Part shown: one piece after another, positions 35,319 to 45,602 of the stretch | How the letters are laid out: each line of letters starts with the position of its first letter | How positions within the stretch are numbered: position 1 is the first letter of the stretch | Source: Paenibacillus sp. HB172176 | GTDB taxonomy: Bacteria > Bacillota > Bacilli > Paenibacillales > Paenibacillaceae | Direction of reading: 5' to 3' | DNA: 64,000 bases | Assembly (NCBI RefSeq): GCF_011947265.1 | Contig: NZ_JAATHD010000005.1 | Span: forward strand, 1-64,000 | The notes under the pieces: model-generated | What the model saw: the letters and a program-made list of their open reading frames with translations, nothing else | What the model was told of the DNA's origin: nothing | Database searches by the model: none | Program-made: the position numbers and the translations under genes

Positions 35319-36941
35319 ATGAAAAAAAGAAAACTCTGGTTAACCGCAGCATTGCTTGTCACCATCCTGAGCCTGATCGTGGGCTGCAGCAGCAACAATG
35401 GGAACAATTCGTCGAGCACGAACAATCAAGCCTCCAGCGAGCCAAGCGGCAACACATCCAGCTCAGACCCGAAGGAAACGCCAAAGGGAGAGCCGGAGAA
35501 GCTGAAGGTTGAAGTGTTCGACCGCGGAAAATCGGTGAACGGCGAGACGGCCGACAGCAGCATATGGACCAAATGGATTCATGATCAGGTGCTGGAAGAT
35601 CTCAACATCGACGTTACCTTCGTAGCGGTACCGCGCAGCCAGGAGGTTGACAAACTGAACGTGCTGATGGCTACGGGCGACGCGCCGGACATCGTGTTCA
35701 CCTACGATCAGGTCACAACGGCCAACTACGCGAAGAGCGGCGGCTTGACGGACGTGAGCGAACTGCTCGACCAATACGGCTCTGACCTGAAGCAATATTT
35801 GGGCGAAGAGGTGCTGAGTTACGGCAAGTTCTTCGGCAAGCAATTCGCGATTGCCGCGAAACGCGCATTCGTCGGAGATCAGTCTTCCCTCATCCGCAAG
35901 GACTGGCTGGATAAGCTGGGCCTGCCGGTGCCGACGACAACAGAAGAATTCCTCGAGACCATGCGTGCGTTCAAGGAGAAGGATCCGGGCAATACAGGGG
36001 GCAAAGTGGTGCCGTACGGCATTGTCGCTTTCGATGCGAGCTATAACGTGAACAGCCGCGCTCTTCTCTATTCCTTTATTCAAAGGGGGACGGAGGAGGA
36101 ATTCTACGCCAAATATGACTTTATGATGCCGGGCATTAAAGACGGCGTTCAATTCATGAATCAGATGTATAACGAAGGCTTGATCAGCAAGGACTTCCCG
36201 CTTGACAAGGACGGCAAGAAATTCGAGAGCGACTTCACGAATGGATACGTAGGCGCGTTGACGCAGACAGGCACGACCGTGTTCCAGGGTCTGACCAAGA
36301 CGCTTGAGGCGAACGTGCCGGAGGCCGAGTATGTCGTCATGGACGCGTTCACGGATCAGAATGGCAATCATCCCAAGGAAATGTACTCGCCGATGGATAG
36401 ATACATTATGATTCCGAAGTCCAGCAAGCATGCGGAGGCCGCCGTCAAATATCTGAACTGGATGGCGAACCCGGATAATCTGAACACGATCGTGAACGGC
36501 TTCGAAGGCGAGGACTACAACCTGGTGAACGGGCTTCCGGTTGCCATTAAAAGCGATACGCCGCCGGTGCACTTGAACAATCGAGGCATAGATCTGTCGA
36601 TCATCTCGAACGGCCTCGACTTCGGAGACGTCGATAAAAACATTCAATTCGTTGTGAACAACTATCCCGATTATGCCGAAGTGATAAGAGAGTCGCTCAA
36701 GAGCTCGCTCGTTGACGGCTATTCGCAGCCGCATTTCGACCGCCCGATCGAAGCGCAAATCAAGTACGGAAGCATCTTGAAGGATAAAATGAACGAAATC
36801 AAAACCAAGGCCGTCACGGCGAAGCCGTCCGACTTCGACTCCGTCTATGACAGCGGCATGAAAGAGTACATGTCGCTTGGCGGACAGGCGCTTGTCGACG
36901 AAAGGACGCAAGTATACAAGGATATGAAGGCGGGCAACTAA
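35319..36941 (+). CDS. Extracellular sugar-binding lipoprotein of importer 3
   Basis: A 540-residue lipoprotein with signal peptide and lipobox LIVGCSSN (Cys about 24), an Asn/Ser-rich linker, and a mature domain of the large YtcQ/LipO class. AAAGGGAG precedes the ATG at 35319; the frame extends upstream only because it runs antiphase through the permease gene. It would deliver an oligosaccharide, perhaps mannose-containing given the GH38 enzyme in the same operon, to the permeases encoded upstream. Confidence 0.92.
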   Translation: MKKRKLWLTAALLVTILSLIVGCSSNNGNNSSSTNNQASSEPSGNTSSSDPKETPKGEPEKLKVEVFDRGKSVNGETADSSIWTKWIHDQVLEDLNIDVTFVAVPRSQEVDKLNVLMATGDAPDIVFTYDQVTTANYAKSGGLTDVSELLDQYGSDLKQYLGEEVLSYGKFFGKQFAIAAKRAFVGDQSSLIRKDWLDKLGLPVPTTTEEFLETMRAFKEKDPGNTGGKVVPYGIVAFDASYNVNSRALLYSFIQRGTEEEFYAKYDFMMPGIKDGVQFMNQMYNEGLISKDFPLDKDGKKFESDFTNGYVGALTQTGTTVFQGLTKTLEANVPEAEYVVMDAFTDQNGNHPKEMYSPMDRYIMIPKSSKHAEAAVKYLNWMANPDNLNTIVNGFEGEDYNLVNGLPVAIKSDTPPVHLNNRGIDLSIISNGLDFGDVDKNIQFVVNNYPDYAEVIRESLKSSLVDGYSQPHFDRPIEAQIKYGSILKDKMNEIKTKAVTAKPSDFDSVYDSGMKEYMSLGGQALVDERTQVYKDMKAGN

Positions 36942-36999
36942 CCCAGAACATCTAGATGCATCTAAATTAAATTCAGACACGGGAAGGTAGGAGGCTATC

Positions 37000-39222
37000 A
37001 TGGGACGTAACTATTATCGCAGGCTGCTGTTCACCTATCTTCCCGTGTTATCTTGCACGGTTGCTATTATTATCTTGATCTTCGTAGCCATCATTAACGG
37101 TCTCATGATCGACAACGCGAAGCAAGCCAATCAGGCGACGACGCGGTTCATGAGTCAGGTCGTGGACGATACGCTGAAAAATATCGAGCTTGAGCTATTC
37201 AAGGAGCTGCTAAGCAATGAAGGGCTGCGGCCTTTCTTCATCGTTCCTCCGGGCGATTCGGATATTATGCTCAGCTACGACGCTTCCCATGTCATGTCCG
37301 CTATGATGGTTCGTTACGACATCATTCAATCGATGGCGTTATATCGCGATTCGGATCATATGGTGCTGGATCAGAGCTCGATTCGCCCGCTGGGCGAGTA
37401 TCCGGACCGCGCATTGATTGAAGAGGGCATGGGGGACGGCGTTCAGAATTTCTGGACCGCGCCTCGTATGACCGAAACGAGCGGCGTGAATGAAGGTACG
37501 CAGGTTGTCACGCTGGTGTATAAGGTGTCGAATCAATTCGGCTTGATTCTTGTGAATGTGCCGGTAAGCGCCATCAAGAACATTCTAAGCGATATGGTGA
37601 ACACGAGTACCGGAGCGTTCGAACTGATTGACCAGAATAGCCAAGCTTTCTTCGCCAGCGGAGATCGGCTGTCCAACGACGGCGTGCTCGATGCTTCCGT
37701 CCGCTCGACCTATACGGGATGGACGCTTCATAGCGGCTTGAACAACGGCAATCGTTTCTCGCTCGTTGTCGACCGCTCCATAGTCTGGATTGTGCTTGGA
37801 GCGCTCGTTATTACGATTGGCGTATTCCTGACGATTTATTTCACTCGCCAGCATTATCGTCCGGTGGAACGCATCATCAAACGGGTATCGAGTGCAGCGC
37901 GCCTAGCAACGGGTGAGCCGGGCTCGTCGGAGTTCGAATTCATTGATCAAGCGGTTCAGAATCTCATTATGAGCAATATGGCATACGCCACTCAGCATGA
38001 GCGAGATCGCACCTACCGGGAACAGCAGCTCATTCACGGGCTGCTGCTCGGCACGCTTAAGCAATCGGAGGAGGAGAGCGAGCGGATGCTGGCGGAGCTG
38101 GGTTATGCGATCCCGAAGCAGGCGTTCGTTGCGCTGATGGAGATTGATGAATACGCCGAGTTCTGCGGAGCGTATACTGTCTCCGATCAAGCGTTATTGA
38201 AATTCGTCAAGCGAAGTGTGGCAGGGGAAATTCTGCAGAAGAGCGGCCATCCGCATGTAGTCGAATGGATTTCGAAGAATCGAATGGCAATTGTGATGAT
38301 GAGCTCTGGGAATCAGAAGACGCTGTCCGCGGCTATTAACGATTGTGTGGAGCAAATTCGCAAGTGGATCGACAGTAATCTCAATTATACCGTCACATTC
38401 GGAATCGGCTCCGAGGCGACTCGGTTGAACGGGCTTGCTTCCTCTTGCGAGGATGCGGCCATTGCGCTGGGCTATAAGATGTCGGTCGGTCCGAATCGCG
38501 TCATTGCCTTCTCCGAGCTCGATCCTATGCGGCGCGGCAATGTGACGCAGGATCTGAAGCTGCTTCAGCAGCTGATTCAAGCGTATCGCCTTGGGAATCG
38601 GGAATGGGAGAAGCATGCGGGGGAGTTGTTCCGCCAGTTGAAGCAGAATCTGCAGTCCAGGGACGATACGGTACGGCTCCTGCAGTATTTTCTCTATTTG
38701 CTGGGCGCGGAGTTCGAGACGATGGGCAAGGAGACTGCGCGGCAATGGAACGAGACGCAAAGACCCGCGCTTCAGGAGGCGCTTGCCGAGAAGGATACGC
38801 TCGAGGAGCTCGAGCCTATCTTCATGCAGACGCTGAGAGAATGGTTCGGACAACTCAGCGAGTTGAATTTGCAGCGCGACCATTTCACCTTGCTGCGGGA
38901 TATTCGTCAATATATTAGCGATTTCTATTATAATCCGGATTTGTCGCTGATTCATCTGAGCGAGAAGTTCGAGGTAAATGCGAAATATTTGTCCCAATTG
39001 TTCAAGGAAGAGACGGGCGTTAATTTCAGCGATTTCCTGATCGAGCTGCGCATTGAAGGCGCCAAACGCCTGCTTGAGGAGACGGATGATTCTCTCCAGA
39101 GCATCACCGACCAGGTGGGCTACACGAATGCAATTTCCTTCAGCCGATTGTTCAAGAAGCAGGTCGGCATGACGCCGATACATTATCGAAAGCAGCAACG
39201 AAAGGCAGGGAAAACGAAATGA
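37000..39222 (+). CDS. Membrane-bound AraC-type regulator with extracellular sensor domain
   Basis: A one-component sensor and transcription factor of 740 residues. Residues about 10-35 are a membrane helix, about 36-255 an extracellular Cache-like domain, and about 260-285 a second helix. A middle region (about 340-510, with FGIGSEATRLNGLASSCEDA) resembles the degenerate GGDEF-like segment common in such regulators. The last 100 residues are an AraC helix-turn-helix pair (YTNAISFSRLFKKQVGMTP). No kinase domain is present, so DNA binding must be controlled directly from the membrane. GGTAGGAGG precedes the ATG. It overlaps the GH38 gene by 4 bp and probably activates this operon. Confidence 0.88.
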   Translation: MGRNYYRRLLFTYLPVLSCTVAIIILIFVAIINGLMIDNAKQANQATTRFMSQVVDDTLKNIELELFKELLSNEGLRPFFIVPPGDSDIMLSYDASHVMSAMMVRYDIIQSMALYRDSDHMVLDQSSIRPLGEYPDRALIEEGMGDGVQNFWTAPRMTETSGVNEGTQVVTLVYKVSNQFGLILVNVPVSAIKNILSDMVNTSTGAFELIDQNSQAFFASGDRLSNDGVLDASVRSTYTGWTLHSGLNNGNRFSLVVDRSIVWIVLGALVITIGVFLTIYFTRQHYRPVERIIKRVSSAARLATGEPGSSEFEFIDQAVQNLIMSNMAYATQHERDRTYREQQLIHGLLLGTLKQSEEESERMLAELGYAIPKQAFVALMEIDEYAEFCGAYTVSDQALLKFVKRSVAGEILQKSGHPHVVEWISKNRMAIVMMSSGNQKTLSAAINDCVEQIRKWIDSNLNYTVTFGIGSEATRLNGLASSCEDAAIALGYKMSVGPNRVIAFSELDPMRRGNVTQDLKLLQQLIQAYRLGNREWEKHAGELFRQLKQNLQSRDDTVRLLQYFLYLLGAEFETMGKETARQWNETQRPALQEALAEKDTLEELEPIFMQTLREWFGQLSELNLQRDHFTLLRDIRQYISDFYYNPDLSLIHLSEKFEVNAKYLSQLFKEETGVNFSDFLIELRIEGAKRLLEETDDSLQSITDQVGYTNAISFSRLFKKQVGMTPIHYRKQQRKAGKTK

Positions 39223-41864
39223 AGGAAAAGGATATCGTTCATGTTATCCCCTTTTTCCATTATGATACCGTCTATCTGAAATCTTATGAAACCTATCTGG
39301 AAACCGCGTTGAATCATATACTTGAAGCGCTTCGCCTGATGAACGAGGATTCGAATTACACGTTCATGGTGGAGCAGGCTATCCTGCTCGAGGAATTCTG
39401 GGAGCGGTTTCCGGAGAAGCGGGAAGAGCTGAAACGCTTCGCTTCGTCAGGGCGGCTTGAGGTTGGAAGCGGCATGTATTGTATGCCGGATTTGAATTTG
39501 CCAAGCGGCGAAGCGCTCATTCGCAATATGGAGATCGGCAAGCGCTGGGTCAAGGAAACGCTGGGGCTTGAACCGAATGTATTCTGGGTGCCGGACTGCT
39601 TCGGCCATCATCCGCAGATGCCGCAGATCGCGGCGCATACCGGGTATACGTCCTATATTCTCGGCCGCGTCATGGAGCCGGATATGATGACGCCCTTCTA
39701 TTGGCGGGGAGCCGACGGCACATCCATGCTGTGCGAGCGAATTCACGGCAATTACGACATTCTTGTATTCGGTAAGAACGGGAGATGGGACAGAGAGATT
39801 CAGAGCTGGGGAGACGACGCTTTGAGCGGCAGGATCCGCAGCCGGTACAGCTTCCTGAAGCCGGTTCATCTCAGCCGCAATATTCTGCTGCCCAATGGCG
39901 GGGATATGGCGAAACCCGTTCGCTTGTCGATCGAAGCGGTAGAGGCGTTCAATCAGTCGGCAGCGGATTCGAAGACTGGACTGAGCGGAGTGGAAGCGCG
40001 CTTCTCCACATTGGCTGAATTTGTCGAGTCGGTGCGGGAGGAAGCGCTGGAGCTGAATACGATCGAACAGGATCTTAATCCGCCAAGGATGGCAGGCGCC
40101 AATTCGTCGCGGATGCGCCTCAAGCAGGCGAATGGCCGCTTGTCGAGCCTGCTTCAACAGATGGAGAGGCTGCTTGCCGTTATCGAGTGGCAGGAAGATT
40201 CCGAACGGATGGACCGCAGCCGGTGGACAGTGCTTCGCGACCGCTTGGACCGCGCGTGGAAGCTCGTCACCTTCGGCCAATTCCACGATATTATTTGGGG
40301 CACCATTCTCGATGAAGGCTATCTGGACATGTTGCGTCGATACCGGGAAGCGGAGGAGCTTCTTCAGCGCGTGGGACGCGAGCTGTCGGCGGAGCTGTCG
40401 CAGCCTGCCGCCCAGGCGGGGAATGATGCGGGCGCGATAGGCTTTACGGTGTTCAACCCTTCTGCTTATGACCGCAGTGAAGATTATGCAACGCTGTTTC
40501 AATTGACGGAACCGGGGATCCGGGGCGCATCGGTCACGCGCGTAGACGGAACTCCCGTTCCTTTCGAATATGAGGAAATTCGTTCGGAGGACGGAGGCTT
40601 GACCGGCGCCCGGATCATCATTCGCGATTGTTTCCCGGCGCTGTCCACCGTGTCCTACCAGCTTCGCTGGAGCAAGGAAGTCCAGCCGGAGCGGGAGCTG
40701 AGCCTTGAGCAAGCGGCGGCAATTCCCCTCTGGTCGCTGCAAGCAAGCGGAGACGGGTTCGTCTTCGAGAATGCGCATTATCGCTGCGAGATTCAATCGA
40801 GCGGCTGCCTCTCCAGCTATGTCAGCAAGAGCGGCGATACCCGCGAATGGGTGGCGGAAGGACAGGGCTGGAATGATTTGCTACTTCTGCGCGATACGGG
40901 GGATTTGTATAATTATTATGTTTATCCGGGCGACAAAGAGGTTATCGACTCCACTGTCGATGCTTGGCGCGTGTATTCGGCCGGTAATACATTCGGCAAT
41001 TCGGGCGCACTGAGCGTAGAGAACGAGACAGATTCCACCATCACCTTGCTGGCCAGAGGAGAATTGAATTGGTGGAGAGTGGGCGTGGCTTACGAGAAAC
41101 GGATCACGCTTCACAAGCATGAAGCGAGAGTCAGCTTCGCGACCAGTCTGACCGGGCACGGCATTCAATATAGAGTCGTCGCACTCTTCCCGACAACGCT
41201 TGCCGACAGCACATTCATGCAGGAGATTCCATTCGGTCATATCAAGCGGCCGAAGAAGGAGTTCGCCGCCCAGCAATGGAGCATGCTGCAAGAGGGCGGG
41301 AAGTCCTTGCTGCTCGTCAATCGCGATATACCTGGCAACGGCTGTCATGAAGGAACGATGTTCCTCGCTTTGACTCGTTCGGTAACGATGGATTACAAAT
41401 GCGTGTCGGAGACAAGCTACGAGAAGGGCGAAAGATTCGAGTATCATTACGAGATTATGCCGCATTTCTCGAGCGCTGCTCAACCTGTCGAGGAGCTTCA
41501 GCCGTGGCGCGCGGGCGACCGGCTGAACCTTCCGCTTGTAAGCTGGATCGATGGAGAAGGACGCGTGTCGCGTCAGGTGCAGGGTCCGCGAATGGATGGA
41601 GAATCGATTCAATTGGCGGGCTTCTACAGCCGACCGGAAGGCTGGATGCTGCGCTTCTACGAGGCGTCGGGAAGCCCGAAACGAGAAAGCCTGCGGTTGA
41701 ATCGAAGTCAGCCTGTGCATGTTCAAGAGAGCAACGGCATCGGGGATACGATCTCGACCGGGCAAGCGCTCCCAATAACCGAAACCGCCAGTCGCCAATC
41801 TCTTGAGATGGAATATGGTGGCTTCCAGATCCGCACCCTTCTGCTGGCCGATGCGCGGCAATAG
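39219..41864 (+). CDS. GH38-family alpha-mannosidase-like enzyme
   Basis: A cytoplasmic retaining glycosidase of 881 residues. The zinc and catalytic residues of GH38 are visible: His14 and Asp16 in FFHYDTVYL, the nucleophile Asp126 in WVPDCFGHHP, and His356 in FGQFHDIIWGT. The usual HxDxxW motif has Tyr in place of Trp. The C-terminal half is the beta-sandwich region typical of the family. It would cut an imported alpha-mannoside, but GH38 members also act on other substrates, so mannose is an inference. The start lies in the ATGA overlap with the regulator gene, so translation is coupled. Confidence 0.85.
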   Translation: MKEKDIVHVIPFFHYDTVYLKSYETYLETALNHILEALRLMNEDSNYTFMVEQAILLEEFWERFPEKREELKRFASSGRLEVGSGMYCMPDLNLPSGEALIRNMEIGKRWVKETLGLEPNVFWVPDCFGHHPQMPQIAAHTGYTSYILGRVMEPDMMTPFYWRGADGTSMLCERIHGNYDILVFGKNGRWDREIQSWGDDALSGRIRSRYSFLKPVHLSRNILLPNGGDMAKPVRLSIEAVEAFNQSAADSKTGLSGVEARFSTLAEFVESVREEALELNTIEQDLNPPRMAGANSSRMRLKQANGRLSSLLQQMERLLAVIEWQEDSERMDRSRWTVLRDRLDRAWKLVTFGQFHDIIWGTILDEGYLDMLRRYREAEELLQRVGRELSAELSQPAAQAGNDAGAIGFTVFNPSAYDRSEDYATLFQLTEPGIRGASVTRVDGTPVPFEYEEIRSEDGGLTGARIIIRDCFPALSTVSYQLRWSKEVQPERELSLEQAAAIPLWSLQASGDGFVFENAHYRCEIQSSGCLSSYVSKSGDTREWVAEGQGWNDLLLLRDTGDLYNYYVYPGDKEVIDSTVDAWRVYSAGNTFGNSGALSVENETDSTITLLARGELNWWRVGVAYEKRITLHKHEARVSFATSLTGHGIQYRVVALFPTTLADSTFMQEIPFGHIKRPKKEFAAQQWSMLQEGGKSLLLVNRDIPGNGCHEGTMFLALTRSVTMDYKCVSETSYEKGERFEYHYEIMPHFSSAAQPVEELQPWRAGDRLNLPLVSWIDGEGRVSRQVQGPRMDGESIQLAGFYSRPEGWMLRFYEASGSPKRESLRLNRSQPVHVQESNGIGDTISTGQALPITETASRQSLEMEYGGFQIRTLLLADARQ

Positions 41865-41895
41865 CTTCAAGTTTGGAGGAAGGGGGCCCGCTTCT

Positions 41896-43737
41896 ATGAC
41901 CATGAATACGAGCCCGAAATGCTTCCCCGGCATTCGAGAGCTGCATGCGGGCATTCCCTGCGATGAAGCGCCGATCCTCGCCATGTGCGAGGACGTGAAT
42001 TGGCGCTTCGATTGCGCGGACTTCCGCATGGTTTCGCTGATTCGCGCCATATACAGCTATGAGCGCTTATTGTCCGCTCAAGCGTCGGAGACGATAAGGC
42101 GAACCATCTTGAACTTCAAATACTGGATGGACGAGCCGGGCGAGGACAGCATGTGCTATTGGTCGGAGAATCATCAGGTTCTGTTCGCGGCGGTCGAATA
42201 TTTGGCGGGCCAGCGTTATCCGGACGAGCGGTTTTCCAATGCGAATTTGATTGGAAGGGAGCATCTCGAGAAAGCTCGCATACGCTTAATGAATTGGCTG
42301 AAAGATCGCTTTGATTACGGGTTCACAGAGTGGCATTCGAATACGTATTATGAAGAAGACATTGCGGCCTTGTCCATTCTGATCGACTTCTGCGAGGACG
42401 AAGAGATCGTCTTGAAGGCGAAGATGATTATGGATCTGCTGCTGCTCGATATGGGCATGCATTCGTTCCAGGGCCTGTTCGCCGCGACGAGCGGACGTTG
42501 CTATGAAGCACAGAAGAAGAGGCCGAGGCTTCAGAACATACGGGACATCAGCGAGAGCGTCTGGGGCTTCGGCCATGTGAGCGATTTCGATTATTCGCGC
42601 ATCTCGGCCAATTTCCTGCTGATGGAACGCTATGATCTGCCCGAAGCGATTCGTCTGATTGGCCGCGATTCAGAAGACAGAGTCATCAAGGATTCGATGG
42701 GGCTCGATCTATCCGAGCTCGCGACAGCATTCCCCGATTCCAAGGACATGGAGAGGAGAGGACTGTTCCTCTGGGCGATGGAGAGCTTCACGAATCCGGA
42801 GTCTGTCGTGATAACGCTCCGGATGTTCAATCGTTGGAGGCTTCACGGCAATGCGTTCCTGGCCGATCTGCGCTTGGTTGATCATGCGCTGCCGCGGAAG
42901 CTTGGATTGCTGCCGCTCGTCATTCGTTTGCTCAATCCGGTCACGCAAGGCTTCGCGATTCAGAGAGCCAATTCGTATACGTACAAGACGAAGCATTATA
43001 TGCTGTCGACCGCGCAGGCTTATCATCCCGGCGAATTCGCTCATCAGCAGCATGTATGGCAGGCGACCTTATCCCCGGAAATTACGGTTTTCACGACGCA
43101 TCCCGGGGCGTCCGCCTTCGAGGACGACCAGCGCAACGCCTCGCCCGGCTATTGGGTAGGCAGCGGAATTCTGCCGCATGCCGTGCAGGATCGGCATGTT
43201 CATATCAGCATATACCGGCTGGACGGACGCAAGGGCTTTATGGAGAAGAAGCGGGCGCGCTTCACCCATGCATACTTTCCGCAGGAGCGCTTCGACGAAG
43301 TCGTGCGCGATGGCCGCTATTTGTTCGGAAGAGCGGGGGACGCTTATATCGCCTTGATTGGCAGGTACGAGCTGGAAACAAATCCAGACGATGCTTCGGA
43401 TTTGATCCAGAAGGGGCTGGAGACGTACTGGATTTGTGAGCTCGGAAGTCGGGAAGCATACGGCGACTTTGGTACATTCGTTGAGACGATCCGCGCTCGA
43501 ACGATCCGCTTTCACCGTCATACCCTGACCTATCAAGGGGAACGCGAGTATTCGCTGACATATAAGGGCGCGTTCCGCATCGACGGCGTAATGATCGAGA
43601 CGAATTACGACCGCATTGATACGCCTTACGGCAAGGTCGCAAGGAACCCCCGGGAAATTGAAATTTCATTCGGAGGGCAGTATTTATATTTGAATTTCGA
43701 GAGCAGCGAGAGAAGGCATGGGGGTATTAAACGATAA
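41896..43737 (+). CDS. Conserved protein of unknown function, probably an alpha/alpha-toroid enzyme
   Basis: I cannot name the family with certainty. The 613-residue protein has no signal peptide. Its first half is helical with aromatic motifs (YWSENHQVLFAAVEYLAGQ, GFTEWHSNTYYEED) such as those lining the active cleft of toroid-fold glycosidases and polysaccharide lyases. The second half is beta-rich with many His residues (QHVWQATLSPEIT). This order resembles heparinase II/III or alginate-lyase-like enzymes. The start at 41896 follows TTTGGAGGAAGGGGG. It is the last gene of the 33418-43737 unit, 31 bp after the GH38 gene, and probably acts on the same oligosaccharide. Confidence 0.6.
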   Translation: MTMNTSPKCFPGIRELHAGIPCDEAPILAMCEDVNWRFDCADFRMVSLIRAIYSYERLLSAQASETIRRTILNFKYWMDEPGEDSMCYWSENHQVLFAAVEYLAGQRYPDERFSNANLIGREHLEKARIRLMNWLKDRFDYGFTEWHSNTYYEEDIAALSILIDFCEDEEIVLKAKMIMDLLLLDMGMHSFQGLFAATSGRCYEAQKKRPRLQNIRDISESVWGFGHVSDFDYSRISANFLLMERYDLPEAIRLIGRDSEDRVIKDSMGLDLSELATAFPDSKDMERRGLFLWAMESFTNPESVVITLRMFNRWRLHGNAFLADLRLVDHALPRKLGLLPLVIRLLNPVTQGFAIQRANSYTYKTKHYMLSTAQAYHPGEFAHQQHVWQATLSPEITVFTTHPGASAFEDDQRNASPGYWVGSGILPHAVQDRHVHISIYRLDGRKGFMEKKRARFTHAYFPQERFDEVVRDGRYLFGRAGDAYIALIGRYELETNPDDASDLIQKGLETYWICELGSREAYGDFGTFVETIRARTIRFHRHTLTYQGEREYSLTYKGAFRIDGVMIETNYDRIDTPYGKVARNPREIEISFGGQYLYLNFESSERRHGGIKR

Positions 43738-43790
43738 AGGTCTGGAGAGGGCCGTTACAATGGAGGACGAACAAGGTTCGTTAACCAATA

Positions 43791-43840
43791 GAGGTGCAAC
43801 AATAGAGCTTCCCGTTGCGGGAAGACTACTGTTGCACCTC
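43791..43840. terminator. Large bidirectional hairpin between convergent genes
   Basis: GAGGTGCAAC and GTTGCACCTC form the outer stem and CTTCCCG/CGGGAAG the inner stem, with a small internal mismatch. It lies between the convergent ends of the 41896 and 45573 genes and can serve both directions, although T runs are short. Confidence 0.75.
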
Positions 43841-43860
43841 TTAAGCGTACAGATAAAGCA

Positions 43861-45573
43861 TTACTGCTCTATCTGTTCCCGAATCCAGTCAGCAATATCC
43901 TTGAGCACAGCCTTGTCGACATACCCCGGGATCTGATATTCCGCAGTCGTCCCGACGGCGTCTCCCTGCGAGGCGATAAAGAAATGGTTCAGCCCCGGAT
44001 AGAGGGCATAGGCGACATCGTCTACCCCTTCAAGACGTTGTTGCCACGAGACATAATCGACATCCGCTTTGACTTGGAAATCCGTTTTGCCCTGGAGGAT
44101 GAAGATCGGTTTGTGAAGCTTGGCGGCAATATCTGCAGCGTTGTAGCGATCCATTTCCTTGAAATAGTAGGCCGGAATTCCGAAAATAGTCGTCTGCTGA
44201 GCTTCCTCATCGGTCATCTCCTGCAATTGCTGCGCCCTCGCGTATTCGTTGCGTACCGCCTCGAGGTTAGACTCGCGCGCAGCCTCGTCCATGTCCATCG
44301 CTTCAATCGCTGATACATTTTGATCGTACATGACCTCCCACAGCTTGCGAGGCGTTCCGGCTAGCAGAATCAAACCGGCGAAGTCGCCCCCGGCTGCATC
44401 GATACGCGGAGCAAGCATGCCGCCCAGGCTATGTCCGATGATATACACCTGAGAGGCGTTAATACGATCGTCCTGCTTCAACCAGTGAGATGCAAGCACG
44501 GCATCATCGACAGTTTCCTGCGCTGCGGTGAATGTTCGCATATCCGATTTTGCCAGCTGCTCGCCATACGTGTAAGTGCGTTTGTCGTAACGAAGGACGG
44601 CAATGCCTTCCGCAGCAAGCGCCCAGGCAATGTCGCGAAACGGCTTATAGGCATAGGCGGCTTCATCCCGGTCGCTCGGCCCTGAGCCATGAACCAGCAC
44701 CACTGCCGGAACCGGGCCGTTCACTTCTTTCGGCAACGTCAGCGTGCCTCCCAATGGATAATCCGTATTTTCCCCGATTACGACGGTTTCTTCCCGAACA
44801 TTCGTCGGCATTTCTGCTTGGGATTGCTCATAATAGCGGTTGAACGAAAGACTCGCTATACGGCCATCCGAATGAAAGGCGAATTGGATCTTGAGCTGCA
44901 TCTCCGAGAAAGCGGCAAGCGCTGCGACTGCATCCAACTCGTTGACCTTGGTTTGCTGCATGATTGTAATCGATTCGAAATCGCCGAGAGAAGAAGCGAG
45001 GGATTCCCATCCCGCTTCAAGCTGCTCGGGAGTTATTGCGGCCGCCATGTTCTCATCGAATTGGGCGTATACATCGTCGAATTGACCTGCGATCAAGGCA
45101 TGAATCACACCCTCAACTCTTGGCTGCACTTCATCTTGATTGCCGCCAGCGGATGTGACGAAGGCAAGGGTGCTCTTTGCGGAATCGTAATTTACCTCGC
45201 AGCCAAACAGTTCGGCAATGGCGTTATGAGGCAGATAGACGCGGTCCTTCTTCAAAGCAGCGGCGTAAGTCGTTGTGCTGCCTGCCAATTGCACCGTATT
45301 GCCTTGCAACTGCAAGACTTGCACGTTGTCATCATTGGACAGCGTCACTTCCTTGGCTGCGCCGTTCCAGGTTATCGATACCAATAAATGCTCCGAGATA
45401 AAGCGGATGGGCAGCATGACATGATTGCCGTCAACATAGGGCTGCGCATCGGGGAAACTTACCTTCTTTCCGTCGATGGTGACAGTAAGAGGATGGGACT
45501 CCGCCAGCGCCTGCATCGGAAATATCGCAAGCACAAGCAGCAAGGACAGCGTAATAGCGGTTGTTTTTTTCAT
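43861..45573 (-). CDS. Exported alpha/beta hydrolase with copper-amine-oxidase-type N-terminal domain
   Basis: A signal peptide (about 1-25, ending ALA) is followed by a stalk-like copper amine oxidase N-terminal domain (about 28-135, VDGNHVMLPIRFISEHL, KDRVYLPHNAIAELFG), which in Firmicutes often binds the cell surface. A DUF3887-like region comes next (about 145-260). The C-terminal alpha/beta hydrolase has the oxyanion motif VLVHGSGPSDRDE, the nucleophile Ser in IGHSLGGM, and a catalytic His in PGLNHFFI. It is probably an esterase acting at the cell surface; the substrate is unknown. The start is followed by the AT-rich signal peptide codons, with AGGAGT upstream of the ATG. Confidence 0.82.
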   Translation of the reverse strand: MKKTTAITLSLLLVLAIFPMQALAESHPLTVTIDGKKVSFPDAQPYVDGNHVMLPIRFISEHLLVSITWNGAAKEVTLSNDDNVQVLQLQGNTVQLAGSTTTYAAALKKDRVYLPHNAIAELFGCEVNYDSAKSTLAFVTSAGGNQDEVQPRVEGVIHALIAGQFDDVYAQFDENMAAAITPEQLEAGWESLASSLGDFESITIMQQTKVNELDAVAALAAFSEMQLKIQFAFHSDGRIASLSFNRYYEQSQAEMPTNVREETVVIGENTDYPLGGTLTLPKEVNGPVPAVVLVHGSGPSDRDEAAYAYKPFRDIAWALAAEGIAVLRYDKRTYTYGEQLAKSDMRTFTAAQETVDDAVLASHWLKQDDRINASQVYIIGHSLGGMLAPRIDAAGGDFAGLILLAGTPRKLWEVMYDQNVSAIEAMDMDEAARESNLEAVRNEYARAQQLQEMTDEEAQQTTIFGIPAYYFKEMDRYNAADIAAKLHKPIFILQGKTDFQVKADVDYVSWQQRLEGVDDVAYALYPGLNHFFIASQGDAVGTTAEYQIPGYVDKAVLKDIADWIREQIEQ

Positions 45574-45602
45574 TGTTCACACTCCTGACTCCTAATAATG
45601 GG

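Noticed and set aside
35463..37001. 512-residue open frame on the minus strand opposite the importer 3 binding-protein gene
   Set aside because: It is the antisense shadow of a well-supported lipoprotein gene with signal peptide and ribosome site; its translation has no recognised motif.
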